Below, piece after piece: positions 50,096-59,228 of a stretch of 64,000 bases of DNA (position 1 is the first letter of the stretch; each line of letters opens with the position of its first letter). The notes beneath the pieces are model-generated. The model ran no database searches, was not told the DNA's origin, and saw only the letters and a list, made by a program, of their open reading frames with translations. The position numbers and the translations under genes were made by a program. The stretch lies in contig CAJUCZ010000004.1 of NCBI GenBank assembly GCA_910585375.1, positions 1 to 64,000 on the forward strand, in the 5' to 3' direction. This stretch comes from an uncultured Alphaproteobacteria bacterium (GTDB lineage: Bacteria; Pseudomonadota; Alphaproteobacteria; RF32; CAG-239).

Positions 50096-52825
50096 ATGTT
50101 AGGTAGTATCGCTCGTAAAGTTTTTGGCAGCGCCAATGACCGCTTTGTAAAAAAACAGTACAAACTCGTCCAGAAAATCAATTCTTATGAACCCGAAATC
50201 TCCAAATTAAGCGATGAAGAATTAAAAAATAAAACGCTGGAATTTAAAAAGCGCCTGAAAGAAGGGGAAACGCTGGATGATTTGCTGCCCGAAGCCTTTG
50301 CCGTTGTCCGCGAAGCCGCAAAGAGAACGCTCGGACAAAGACATTACGATGTCCAGCTGATCGGGGGTATTGTCCTGCATAAAGGCATGATAGCCGAAAT
50401 GAAGACCGGTGAAGGCAAGACCCTTGTCGCTACATTGGCGGCATATCTGAATGCCCTTGAAGGCAAAGGCGTTCATATCGTGACCGTCAATGATTATCTG
50501 GCCAAACGCGATGCCGAATGGATGGGGCAGGTATATCGTTTTCTCGGCTTGAGCGTTGACTATATTATTCATGAAAAAAATGATATGGAGCGCAAAATTG
50601 CCTATAACAGCGATATTATCTATGCCACGAATAACGAACTGGGTTTTGATTATCTGCGTGATAATATGAAATTCAGCCTTGATGAATTGGTACAGCGCCC
50701 GTTCAATTTTGCCATCGTTGATGAGGTTGATTCCATTCTGATTGACGAGGCCAGAACCCCGCTTATTATCTCCGGCGCCGCCGAAGACAGTTCTGAAAAA
50801 TATATTTTGGTCAATCAGATTATTCCCGAGTTGGTAGACAGCGATTATGAAAAAGATGAAAAGGCCAAATCCGTTACTTTGACGGAAAGCGGTATGGAAC
50901 ACGTTGAACAGCTGCTCAAAAAAGTCGGTCTGATTAAAGAAGGCGGCTTATACGATATCGGTAACGTTACGCTGGTTCATCACGTCAATCAGGCGTTGCG
51001 CGCACATAAAATGCATATCCGTGACGTTGATTATATCGTCAAAGATAATAAAGTGGTTATTATTGACGAGTTTACCGGCCGTATGATGGAAGGGCGCCGC
51101 TACAGTGACGGCCTGCATCAGGCGATTGAAGCCAAAGAAGGCGTTAAAATCCAGTCAGAAAACCAAACGCTGGCATCCATTACGTTCCAAAACTATTTCC
51201 GCCTTTATCCCAAACTCTCCGGTATGACCGGCACAGCCATGACCGAAGAAGCCGAGTTCGGCGATATTTACAATCTGTCCTGTGTCGAAATTCCGACCAA
51301 CCGTTCAGTTGCCCGCAAAGATGAACATGATGAGATTTATCGGACGGCGCGCGAAAAATACAATGCGATTATTGATACGATTATCGACTGCCAAAAACGC
51401 GGTCAGCCGATTCTGGTCGGTACGACCTCGATTGAGAAGTCGGAACTTCTGGCCGATATGCTGAAAGCCAAATCCAAAATCAAATTTGAAGTTTTGAATG
51501 CGCGCCATCATGAACGCGAAGCCGCAATCGTTGCTCAGGCCGGTGTTCCGGGAGCCGTTACCATTGCAACCAATATGGCCGGCCGCGGTACCGATATCCA
51601 GCTTGGCGGCAACTTGGAAATGCGCCTGAAAGAAATGCTGAAAGGCGATGAGACCGAAGAGCAAATTGCCGGTATCAAAGAAAAACTGAAAAAACAAATC
51701 GCCGAAGATAAAGAAAAGGCAATGGCAGCCGGCGGTTTGTACGTCTTGGGAACGGAGCGCCATGAAAGCCGACGCATTGACAATCAGCTGCGCGGCCGAT
51801 CCGGACGTCAGGGCGACCCCGGAACTTCTAAGTTCTTCCTGTCTTTGGAAGATGACCTGATGCGGATCTTCGGTTCCGAAAGAATGAGCAATATGTTGCA
51901 AAAATTAGGCTTGCCGGAAGGCGAAGCCCTGATTCACCCGTGGATTAACAAGGCCTTGGAAAAAGCTCAGCAAAAAGTGGAAGAACGCAACTTTGACATT
52001 CGTAAAAACCTGCTGAAATATGACAATGTCATGAATGATCAGCGAAAGGTAATTTATGAGCAGCGCCATGAACTGATGGAAGCTGAAGATGTGGCTGAAA
52101 CAGTTGCCGAAATGCGTGAAGACTATCTTGCCGATGTTATCCATAATTATATTCCGTATGGAGCTTCTCCAAGTGAGTGGCGTCCGGAAGAATTAAAGCA
52201 GGAAATTACACGTATTACCGGATTTGTACTTCCGATTGGCGAATGGGCTGCACAGCCGGAAGCCGAAGCCGCTCAGATTGAAGAATATATTCAGGATGCT
52301 GTCCGTAAAGGTCTGGCAGAAAAGAACCGTTTTGTTCCGGCGGAATTAATGCATTTGGTAGAAAAAAGCATTTTGCTTCAGGTGCTTGACCAGCTTTGGA
52401 AAGAGCATATTGCCACTTTGGACATGATGCGCCATACCATTGTTCTGAGAGCTTACGGCCAGAAGGATCCGTTGAATGAGTATAAAAAGGAAGCGTTCAA
52501 AATGTTCTCTCTGATGCTGGATCAGTTGCGCGAAAAAACAACTTTCCTGCTGTGTCGGGCTCAAATTCAGAATGACGCGATAGATGCTCTGCGCGCACAA
52601 GAACAAAAGGCTCAAAATGTTCAGGAAATCCATGAACAGCCGGAAGCTTTGGTTGGCGGTGATGCCCGCCTGCAAAATCCGGCAGCAGAGAAAGCCGAGC
52701 CTTTCCGCTACAGTAACGAACCTTTTGACCCGAACCGTCCGGAAACCTGGGGTAGAATTTCCCGTAATGACCCATGTCCTTGCGGCAGCGGCAAAAAGTT
52801 CAAACATTGCCACGGTAAACTATAG
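50096..52825 (+). CDS. secA: Protein translocase ATPase SecA
   Basis: SecA drives preproteins through SecYEG with ATP. The 909-residue sequence has the Walker A MKTGEGKTLVAT (~residues 100-111), the DEVDS Walker B region, the FQNYFRLYPKLSGMTGT segment and the NMAGRGTDI motif. A C-terminal zinc-binding tail with CPCGSGKKFKHCHG binds SecB and lipids. The length is normal for alphaproteobacteria. A 10-bp hairpin follows the stop. Confidence 0.98.
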   Translation: MLGSIARKVFGSANDRFVKKQYKLVQKINSYEPEISKLSDEELKNKTLEFKKRLKEGETLDDLLPEAFAVVREAAKRTLGQRHYDVQLIGGIVLHKGMIAEMKTGEGKTLVATLAAYLNALEGKGVHIVTVNDYLAKRDAEWMGQVYRFLGLSVDYIIHEKNDMERKIAYNSDIIYATNNELGFDYLRDNMKFSLDELVQRPFNFAIVDEVDSILIDEARTPLIISGAAEDSSEKYILVNQIIPELVDSDYEKDEKAKSVTLTESGMEHVEQLLKKVGLIKEGGLYDIGNVTLVHHVNQALRAHKMHIRDVDYIVKDNKVVIIDEFTGRMMEGRRYSDGLHQAIEAKEGVKIQSENQTLASITFQNYFRLYPKLSGMTGTAMTEEAEFGDIYNLSCVEIPTNRSVARKDEHDEIYRTAREKYNAIIDTIIDCQKRGQPILVGTTSIEKSELLADMLKAKSKIKFEVLNARHHEREAAIVAQAGVPGAVTIATNMAGRGTDIQLGGNLEMRLKEMLKGDETEEQIAGIKEKLKKQIAEDKEKAMAAGGLYVLGTERHESRRIDNQLRGRSGRQGDPGTSKFFLSLEDDLMRIFGSERMSNMLQKLGLPEGEALIHPWINKALEKAQQKVEERNFDIRKNLLKYDNVMNDQRKVIYEQRHELMEAEDVAETVAEMREDYLADVIHNYIPYGASPSEWRPEELKQEITRITGFVLPIGEWAAQPEAEAAQIEEYIQDAVRKGLAEKNRFVPAELMHLVEKSILLQVLDQLWKEHIATLDMMRHTIVLRAYGQKDPLNEYKKEAFKMFSLMLDQLREKTTFLLCRAQIQNDAIDALRAQEQKAQNVQEIHEQPEALVGGDARLQNPAAEKAEPFRYSNEPFDPNRPETWGRISRNDPCPCGSGKKFKHCHGKL

Positions 52826-52845
52826 AAAGCATCTCGGTCTGTTAT

Positions 52846-52872
52846 GAACTGTCCTCCCAAACAGGACAGTTC
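52846..52872 (+). terminator. Hairpin after secA, possible terminator
   Basis: A perfect 10-bp stem GAACTGTCCT / AGGACAGTTC with a 7-base loop lies 21 bases after the secA stop. It lacks a T-run, so termination is uncertain. Confidence 0.45.
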
Positions 52873-52919
52873 AGCACGGCCAAGGGATTTTAAGGAAAAA
52901 ATAGGGAGGAGTTCATGTT

Positions 52920-54050
52920 CTAATAACATGTAAACTCAGCACTTATACCGCCCCAAGAGCAACCAATAAATTCTGCGTTGTTGCAGCTTGATAATGCGCT
53001 GCTGCAATTGCTAAAGCCGATACCTGAAAATTTAAAAGCACAGTCATTATAGCGGCCACAGTAGGAACCAATATCATCACAACAACTCATATGGTAGCCT
53101 GGATTACTGGGAGAGCAGCCGTAACCGCCGCATTGCGGATCACAAGAATCAATAGAGCCGTCTTTGCAGCAGTCGCCATGACATGTAGAATGGACGGAGC
53201 ACCAGTTGGAAGAGGACGAGTTGCAGCAAGAAGAACACCTTTTGCAAGTCCCCCCGCAACCATCGGAAATCGTGTAAGAGCCGCAGGAACAAGAGCTTGT
53301 GGTATCGGAACAGCTTGGCGTACAACAAGCTTGATAAGGATAATAACAAGTTTTATCCCCGCATCCATTTTTGGTCGAACCGCCACAACCTCCGGGGTTG
53401 GAAGTTGAAGTACCTGACGGGCAGTTAGGGTTGCAGGTGTAATAACAGGTATACTCGCAGCCATCGGTACCGTTCATGCCGTAGGATGAAGAAGTTAAAG
53501 ACGTATAAGCCGGACAATCAGACGGCGTACAGCAGGTGCCGTAGGATGAATCGTAAGTACAACGACCGGAGTTCTTTTTAAGCTTCTGACCTGACGGACA
53601 GGTTTTGGTATATTTGAGTTCCTTACAAGCCCGTTGATTGTCTCTTTTACAACCTTTGTATAAAGTTGCGAAACTTGGGCAAGGCTGGTCAACATAGTTC
53701 GGGATAGAACAAGTTGTCGTGTTATAACCGTTTTGCTGACACCAGGTCTTTGCGTCACATTTGAGGTAATAGTCGTCAAAAGGGCATGTATCCGTCACAG
53801 CCTGGTACTGCGGACATTTACCGGAAGCGTAATAGGTAAAGCCTTCTTTTTCACATTTATCGGTATCAATGTTGGGATTAGGGTTAGGCCCCGGAAAAAC
53901 GCCGTCTTCATCGCCGCAGTCCGGCAGGAAGCAGACGCCACAATAAGCATTGGAAGGTGGGAGGAAGACCGAGAAAGCAGCGGCCACAGCCAAGACTGAT
54001 ACCGCAGAGTTTAGTTTCATGTGTAGCATATTTCTGTTAATGTTTTTCAT
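52920..54050 (-). CDS. Cysteine-rich modular secreted protein, paralogue
   Basis: A 376-residue protein with a signal peptide like that of the 28-kb gene and about 49 cysteines. The N-terminal ~240 residues follow the same modules (YYASGKCPQYQA, PSFATLYKGCKRDNQRAC, CPSGQKL, CGGSTKNG). The C-terminal ~130 residues are replaced by a different set (CCKDGSIDSCDPQCGGYGC, then SSCNNAEFIGC) with no Gly/Ser linker. The start at 54050 matches its paralogues; an upstream extension in frame is not conserved. Modular exchange between paralogues is likely. Function unknown. Confidence 0.75.
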   Translation of the reverse strand: MKNINRNMLHMKLNSAVSVLAVAAAFSVFLPPSNAYCGVCFLPDCGDEDGVFPGPNPNPNIDTDKCEKEGFTYYASGKCPQYQAVTDTCPFDDYYLKCDAKTWCQQNGYNTTTCSIPNYVDQPCPSFATLYKGCKRDNQRACKELKYTKTCPSGQKLKKNSGRCTYDSSYGTCCTPSDCPAYTSLTSSSYGMNGTDGCEYTCYYTCNPNCPSGTSTSNPGGCGGSTKNGCGDKTCYYPYQACCTPSCSDTTSSCSCGSYTISDGCGGTCKRCSSCCNSSSSNWCSVHSTCHGDCCKDGSIDSCDPQCGGYGCSPSNPGYHMSCCDDIGSYCGRYNDCAFKFSGIGFSNCSSALSSCNNAEFIGCSWGGISAEFTCY

Positions 54051-54109
54051 CGGCTTCCTCCCATAATAAAAATTCTTTTCAAAGCACATACTTTGTCATA
54101 ATTAACTGC

Positions 54110-54299
54110 TGAAGCAACGCAGGTTCTAAGACACTGTATAAACCGATCGCTGCCGACGTTCGGCCACCTGTCGTGCAGGTGACAATGAAGATACTATAGC
54201 ACAATAAAATACCTGTGTCAATATGCAATGAAAAGTCGAGTAGAGATTTTGGCTAATAAAAGAAAATTGCAAAGTTAAAAAGGCAAAATAAGTTCAACA
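54110..54299. repeat. Dispersed repeats and duplicated upstream element
   Basis: A GATCGCTGCCGACGTTCGGC palindrome is followed by CACCTGTCGTGCAGGTG. Around 54226-54258 lies AATGAAAAGTCGAGTAGAG then ATTTTGGCTAAT, the relic of the upstream module seen at 28490-28550. The remainder is AT-rich. Confidence 0.6.
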
Positions 54300-54326
54300 A
54301 AAAAAGGAGGTTTCACCTCCTTTTTT
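54300..54326. terminator. Bidirectional rho-independent terminator
   Basis: A stem AAAAAGGAGG / CCTCCTTTTT with a TTTCA loop lies between the cysteine-rich gene's upstream region and the 77-residue gene. Confidence 0.85.
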
Positions 54327-54409
54327 ATAATGTACCATACGATACCGGAGCAAAACGGTATACCTGATGATAAATTTACCGCTCTGTTTGCCTTTTTTTT
54401 TAACTTTGG

Positions 54410-54643
54410 TTACATTTTTTTGCCGGATTTTTTTTCAAGAGCCTGATTAACAGCTTTGCGGGCATTAAAATTGGCGTTAAACATTGCATTATATTGATGC
54501 AATGGTGCATTTGCCTGAATCCAGACCAAGTCTTCGCAATAAAGGGAATAGAGCTTTTTCAGTTTTTCCGTAGAGAGTTGATCAAGTTTGGTCAAGCCTC
54601 CCAAGTTGATAATTTCCTGATGAATTTCTTTTCGCGTTCTCAT
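54410..54643 (-). CDS. Small hypothetical protein, 77 aa
   Basis: A Lys-rich helical protein that starts MRTRKEIHQEIINLGGLTKL, with no signal peptide or known motif. No strong ribosome-binding site is seen. A terminator lies ~85 bases downstream. The reading frame may be real, given its normal amino-acid mix, but the family is unknown. Confidence 0.5.
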   Translation of the reverse strand: MRTRKEIHQEIINLGGLTKLDQLSTEKLKKLYSLYCEDLVWIQANAPLHQYNAMFNANFNARKAVNQALEKKSGKKM

Positions 54644-54763
54644 GTTATTGTCGTTTTGAAATTAAACACTAAATCACCAAGAATATATTCTTGGAATAAT
54701 ATAAATACTAATAAATGAAGAAGTCAGCAGATTAGCAAGGCAGAAAAATTAAGTCAAGAATTT

Positions 54764-56140
54764 TTATAAATTCTTTTCATAATCATCAATTCTTGCTAAC
54801 AAATCATTAAGTTTAAGCCGAAGTTTTTTGTTTCCGGCGGCTTGCCTCAGAGCATTTTCGGCCTGCCGTCTGGCGGCTTTAAATTCTCCGATGCCGAGAC
54901 TGAATTCGGCAGCTGTATATTCTGCATATTCCCTTTGCCCCAAACCTTCATAAGCGCGGGAAAGCAGCATATAAATCAGACTCCCCGGCCTTTGTACGGC
55001 AGCCTGATTCAGTTGATTGACAATTTTTTGCAATTTGCTTTTGTCCGGAGAAGTTTCCAAAGCCGCCTGCGCCCAGTTGACCTTGAACAGAGCCGAGTTG
55101 GGCATAAGGGATAATGCTTTTTCATATTCCGCCTCGGCCTGTCTGACCTTGCCGTTTTCAATGTAAATCTGGCCTTTTAACTCATGAAAATACGGATTGT
55201 CCGGCTCTCTGGCAATCAGTTCGTCAGCGTTGCGCAAAGCCTGTTGAAGTTTCATTTGCTTAAAATAGGCGATCGTACGGGCGTACAATGCCGGAGTGGA
55301 CGAATCCGACGCCGGATATTTACGGAGTGTCTGAGTTGGAGTTTCCAAAAAGCCGGTAAGCTTGGCTTTAATCCTGTCAAACTTGTCGTCTTTGACGGAT
55401 AAAGCCGAAACGCCCGATTCTTTGACGGCTTGTTCCAAGAATGAAATTCTTTCCTTTGTCATCGGGTGCGTTCGGAAATAGGGCATTTCTTCTCGTCCGC
55501 TCATAATATTGCGCTGCTCGATTTTTTTCATAAAATCAAGCATTCCGGCCGGAGATTTGTGATTGGCCTTTAACAATTTGACGGCAGCCTCGTCCGCACT
55601 TCTTTCTTCGCTGGTCCGGTAATTCAAAAACTGGTTGAGCGTCGCCCCCTGACTGCCGACCGCCATTGCCATGGCTACATCGCCGCGTCCGCCCAAAACT
55701 GCGGCGGCACCGGCAAGAACAGCCGAGGCCAGCCCGATTTTTTGTAAAGACTGGGCTTGAATTTTTCCGCGCAAAATATGTCCGCCTTCAATATGTCCGA
55801 TTTCGTGGGCTATAACGCCTTCAAGCTCGTTGCGGCTGTCAGCGGCGGTAATGGTTCCTGTATGCACAAAAAGATTGTTGCCGTCGCCGACAAAAGCATT
55901 CAGGCTGTTATCCTGCACGATATAAAGCTTGTTGCGGTTAAAAGGAATTCCGGCGGATTTGAAAAACGGTCTGGCCGTATCGGCAAGAAACTGCTCGGTT
56001 TCTTCGTCAGAAATAATGATAATCGCCTGAGCGTTCCTGCATTCAAAAGCCAAAAAGGCCAACAGCAGAAAAATTCCGCTGTTAAGCCTTTTCAGCCAGT
56101 GTCTGAAAGAAGTTAACCTTTTATCAGTTTTTTCCACCAA
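54764..56140 (-). CDS. M48 family metalloprotease with TPR repeats (BepA-like)
   Basis: A 458-residue periplasmic zinc protease. The N-terminal signal/anchor (residues ~16-40) is followed by the M48 domain with HEIGHIEGGH (HExxH) and the third ligand in ERSADEAAVKLL. TPR-like helices (~270-450, including AEAEYEKALSLMPNSALF) follow. BepA-type enzymes clear misassembled outer-membrane proteins. Its start overlaps the rne stop by 28 bases on the same strand, so it is probably translated from the rne transcript. A start later within LTSFRHWLKRLN is possible. Confidence 0.92.
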   Translation of the reverse strand: MVEKTDKRLTSFRHWLKRLNSGIFLLLAFLAFECRNAQAIIIISDEETEQFLADTARPFFKSAGIPFNRNKLYIVQDNSLNAFVGDGNNLFVHTGTITAADSRNELEGVIAHEIGHIEGGHILRGKIQAQSLQKIGLASAVLAGAAAVLGGRGDVAMAMAVGSQGATLNQFLNYRTSEERSADEAAVKLLKANHKSPAGMLDFMKKIEQRNIMSGREEMPYFRTHPMTKERISFLEQAVKESGVSALSVKDDKFDRIKAKLTGFLETPTQTLRKYPASDSSTPALYARTIAYFKQMKLQQALRNADELIAREPDNPYFHELKGQIYIENGKVRQAEAEYEKALSLMPNSALFKVNWAQAALETSPDKSKLQKIVNQLNQAAVQRPGSLIYMLLSRAYEGLGQREYAEYTAAEFSLGIGEFKAARRQAENALRQAAGNKKLRLKLNDLLARIDDYEKNL

Positions 56141-58716
56141 GTTGTTTTTTCCTTTGTATCTTCCGTGCCGGCGGCATCAGAATTGGCCGTTGCCTTGTTC
56201 TCTGACAAAGATGTAGTATTGCCGCGGCTGTTATACAAGATGATGGCTTCTTGTTTTTCTTTAACGACCGGAGCCGGTCTGCTGCCGGAATCTCTCGGTG
56301 AACGGTCTTTTCTGTCCCGATTGCCCCTGTCGCGCCGTCCTCTGCGGTTGCGGTCACGGCGGTCTCTCCGGTTGCCGGTATTTTCTCTGTCGCTTTCTTC
56401 AGCTTGAACAATTTCTTCGGCCGTCGTATCAGAACTTTCATTGATGTTAGAAAGCTCTTCCTGCTTTTCTTCCGTTTTTTCGCGTCGGGAATTCCTTTTT
56501 CCTTCGCGGCGTTCGTTACGGCTGTCATCACGCTTTTCTTCACGTTTTTCTTTTTCAGCCGTTTTTTTGTCTTCCTCTTCGGATTTTGTGCTCTTAACCC
56601 GCTCAATCCGGTAGTCGGAAACGTTTTTAATGCTGTTGTCAGCGCTGATGATAATGCTCATGCCGTAACGCTTTTCCAAATCAATCAGTTTTTCGCGTTT
56701 GTGATTTAGCAGATAAACGGCAATATCGCCGGGCACAAACACATTGACCGAAGTCGAACGGTTGCGGATGCCTTCTTCTTCAATTCCGCGCAAAATCAGA
56801 ACCGCTGCGGAATCCGTTGTCCTGACAAGGCCTTTTCCTCCGCAGTAAGGGCAGGTCGTATAATTGCTTTCAAAGAAAGAAGAGTGCATTCTCTGGCGCG
56901 AAAGCTCCAGCAGCCCGAAGCAGCTCATCTTGCCGACCTGAACACGGGAGCGGTCTTTTTTCAAAGCCTCTTTCATCCGGCGTTCAACGGCATGGTTGTT
57001 TGCCGGTTCATCCATATCAATAAAGTCAATCACAACCAACCCGGCCAGATTGCGCATTCTGAGCTGGCGGGCAATTTCATCGCATGCTTCAAGATTGGTC
57101 TTGAGAGCGGTTTCTTCCAAATCTTTTTCTTTGGTTGCACGGCCGGAGTTGACGTCAATTGAAACCAGAGCCTCTGTCGGGTTAATGACCAGATAGCCGC
57201 CGGATTCCAGTTGCGCATTGGCGTCATGCAGCTTGTCAAGCTGGGTCTCAACCTGAAAACGCTGGAACAGCGGCATTTCATTATTGCGATAATTTTTGAT
57301 TTTTTTCAGGCTGTGCGGGGAAAGGATTCTGAAAAAGTCCTTGGCCATTTTATAGGCATTCTCGCCTGAAACCAAAATCTCCGAAACTTCTTTGGTATAA
57401 ATATCGCGCAATGCCCGCTTAATCAGATTTCCTTCCTCATGAATCATGGCTGGAGCCTTGCTGCTCAAAGATGCGATTCGGATCTGATTCCAGCTTCTGA
57501 TAAGATAATTGTAATCACGCACAATATCTGCTTTTGTCTTTTCTTCACCGGCAGTGCGGACGATAATGGACATATCGCTGGTCAGCGGCAGTTCTTTGAC
57601 AATATTTTTAAGTCTCTTGCGGTCAGCCACATTGGTAATTTTACGGGAAACTCCGCCGCTTTTGATCCTGTTTGGCATCAAAACGCAGTATCTTCCGGCC
57701 AGAGACAGGTACGTTGTTAAAGCGGCGCCTTTGTTTCCGCGTTCTTCTTTAACAATCTGAACCATTAAAATCTGGCCTTCTTTAATCACTTCCTGAATAC
57801 TGTGGCGGTGGTAAAGCTTGCGGGACTTCAAAAGTTTTTTCTGCAGGTCAAAATCATATTCCTGCTCTTCATCGTCATCTTCGTCAAAAGCCTCGCTGCC
57901 GCAAACTTCGTCATCTTCTTCGTCATCGGCCGCGGAAGAGGGCGAAACTGCCTCGGTGATACTGTCTTCTTCTGTACCGCTGTCTTCGCTCAAAACTTTC
58001 AGTTCTTCGTTGGCTTCACGTTTCTTGCTGCGGCGCGGCCTTCTGCGATAACGTGATTTCCGGCCTTTTTCTTCCTCCTGATTTTCCTCATCGGGTTCCG
58101 AAGCTTCGGCAGTTGTTTCGGAAACTTCTTCTGCTGTTTCGGTAACATCACCTGCGGCTTCAGTTGCTTGTTCTTCAGCTTCGGCCGGAGTATCTTGCGC
58201 CGTCGTTTCTTCATTTGTCGCTTCGCCGGCATTTCCTGCTTGCATAGCACTGTCGCTGTTATCCGATTCGTCCGGGGCTGATGCTTTTGTCTCAGGTTGT
58301 TCCGCCTGCGTTGCCGCTTCCTGTTCGGCTTTCAGTCTTTCGGCTTCCAGCCGGGCCTGTTGTTTTTCGGCGCGGATTCTTTCTCTTTCGAGTTCGCGTT
58401 CTTTGATTGCGGCCTTTTTGTTCTCAATAATCTCGTCAACTTCTTTGTCAACCTCGGCCAGCTCTTCTTCCGATACATTATAATAGTCGGGATGAATTTC
58501 GCCAAAAGCCAAAAATCCATGCTTGTTGCCGCCGTAATCCACGAATGCGGCCTGCAGGGAGGGCTCGACCCTCATGACTTTGGCAAGATAAATGTTTCCT
58601 TTAATCTGGCGGCGATAAGCAGTTTCGCATTCAACATCTTCCAGCTTGTTTCCGTTAATAACCACAACCCGTGTTTCTTCCGGATTAGTGTCGTCAATCA
58701 ACATTCTTTTAATCAT
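56113..58716 (-). CDS. rne: Ribonuclease E/G with insertion in the S1 domain
   Basis: RNase E is the endonuclease that starts mRNA decay and processes rRNA and tRNA. The start at 58716 gives MIKRMLIDDTNPEETRVVV, the usual beginning, with GGAG nearby; a frame 11 codons longer has no support. The S1 domain (residues ~35-80) is interrupted by a ~230-residue insertion rich in Glu/Ala/Lys and Arg. The catalytic region VSIDVNSGRATKEKD (Asp ~520) and the Zn-link CPYCGGKG (~618) are present. The C-terminal ~170 residues are disordered and Arg/Asp-rich, as in degradosome scaffolds. A long upstream region could hold autoregulatory sequence. Confidence 0.95.
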   Translation of the reverse strand: MIKRMLIDDTNPEETRVVVINGNKLEDVECETAYRRQIKGNIYLAKVMRVEPSLQAAFVDYGGNKHGFLAFGEIHPDYYNVSEEELAEVDKEVDEIIENKKAAIKERELERERIRAEKQQARLEAERLKAEQEAATQAEQPETKASAPDESDNSDSAMQAGNAGEATNEETTAQDTPAEAEEQATEAAGDVTETAEEVSETTAEASEPDEENQEEEKGRKSRYRRRPRRSKKREANEELKVLSEDSGTEEDSITEAVSPSSAADDEEDDEVCGSEAFDEDDDEEQEYDFDLQKKLLKSRKLYHRHSIQEVIKEGQILMVQIVKEERGNKGAALTTYLSLAGRYCVLMPNRIKSGGVSRKITNVADRKRLKNIVKELPLTSDMSIIVRTAGEEKTKADIVRDYNYLIRSWNQIRIASLSSKAPAMIHEEGNLIKRALRDIYTKEVSEILVSGENAYKMAKDFFRILSPHSLKKIKNYRNNEMPLFQRFQVETQLDKLHDANAQLESGGYLVINPTEALVSIDVNSGRATKEKDLEETALKTNLEACDEIARQLRMRNLAGLVVIDFIDMDEPANNHAVERRMKEALKKDRSRVQVGKMSCFGLLELSRQRMHSSFFESNYTTCPYCGGKGLVRTTDSAAVLILRGIEEEGIRNRSTSVNVFVPGDIAVYLLNHKREKLIDLEKRYGMSIIISADNSIKNVSDYRIERVKSTKSEEEDKKTAEKEKREEKRDDSRNERREGKRNSRREKTEEKQEELSNINESSDTTAEEIVQAEESDRENTGNRRDRRDRNRRGRRDRGNRDRKDRSPRDSGSRPAPVVKEKQEAIILYNSRGNTTSLSENKATANSDAAGTEDTKEKTTWWKKLIKG

Positions 58717-59228
58717 AAATAATAACTCCATTGCTTGGCTGTAATGCAAACAGCCTGATTCTATATGCCGGAGTTTGTCGACTTTAAACGGATTCCTTTT
58801 ATCTGTAAGTCCGTCAATCTTAAAATATCTATATTTCCGAGCTGTGACAACAGCTTGTCTTTATATAAAAACTTTTTCATATTCACAACAGGTTCAAAGT
58901 CTTATCCAAATGCTTTTAACATGTTGTAAATACACAGACATCGTCCGGCAAAAACTTTTTCTCGCGGGTTGGATGAGGCCGAAAATATCAATGATAAAAC
59001 GGCGGTATCAAAATTTGGTCTTGCAAAATCAGTCTTCTTAAGTGTAAATGTTAAAACCAAGCCCTGATACAAAAAAATTCATTTAACCCAACAATAAGAT
59101 ATACGAATTGTTTTAAAACACAACAACAAAATCATCTCGGGCACAAATTTTTTGCCGCAAAGTTTAACGACTTGGTAATGAATGTTTTGTATCATGAAAA
59201 AACAGAAGAATTTTTTGAATAGCGCATA
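58717..59228. other. Divergent intergenic region between rne and the amidase
   Basis: About 510 bases. It probably holds the rne leader (minus strand), which in relatives carries autoregulation, and the amidase promoter (plus strand). An open frame at 58775-59041 has no ribosome-binding site and an unconvincing composition. I see no repeat or fold worth naming. Confidence 0.5.

Noticed and set aside
58775..59041. 88-codon ORF between rne and the amidase
   Set aside because: No ribosome-binding site, odd composition, and it lies in the region expected to hold the rne leader and the amidase promoter.
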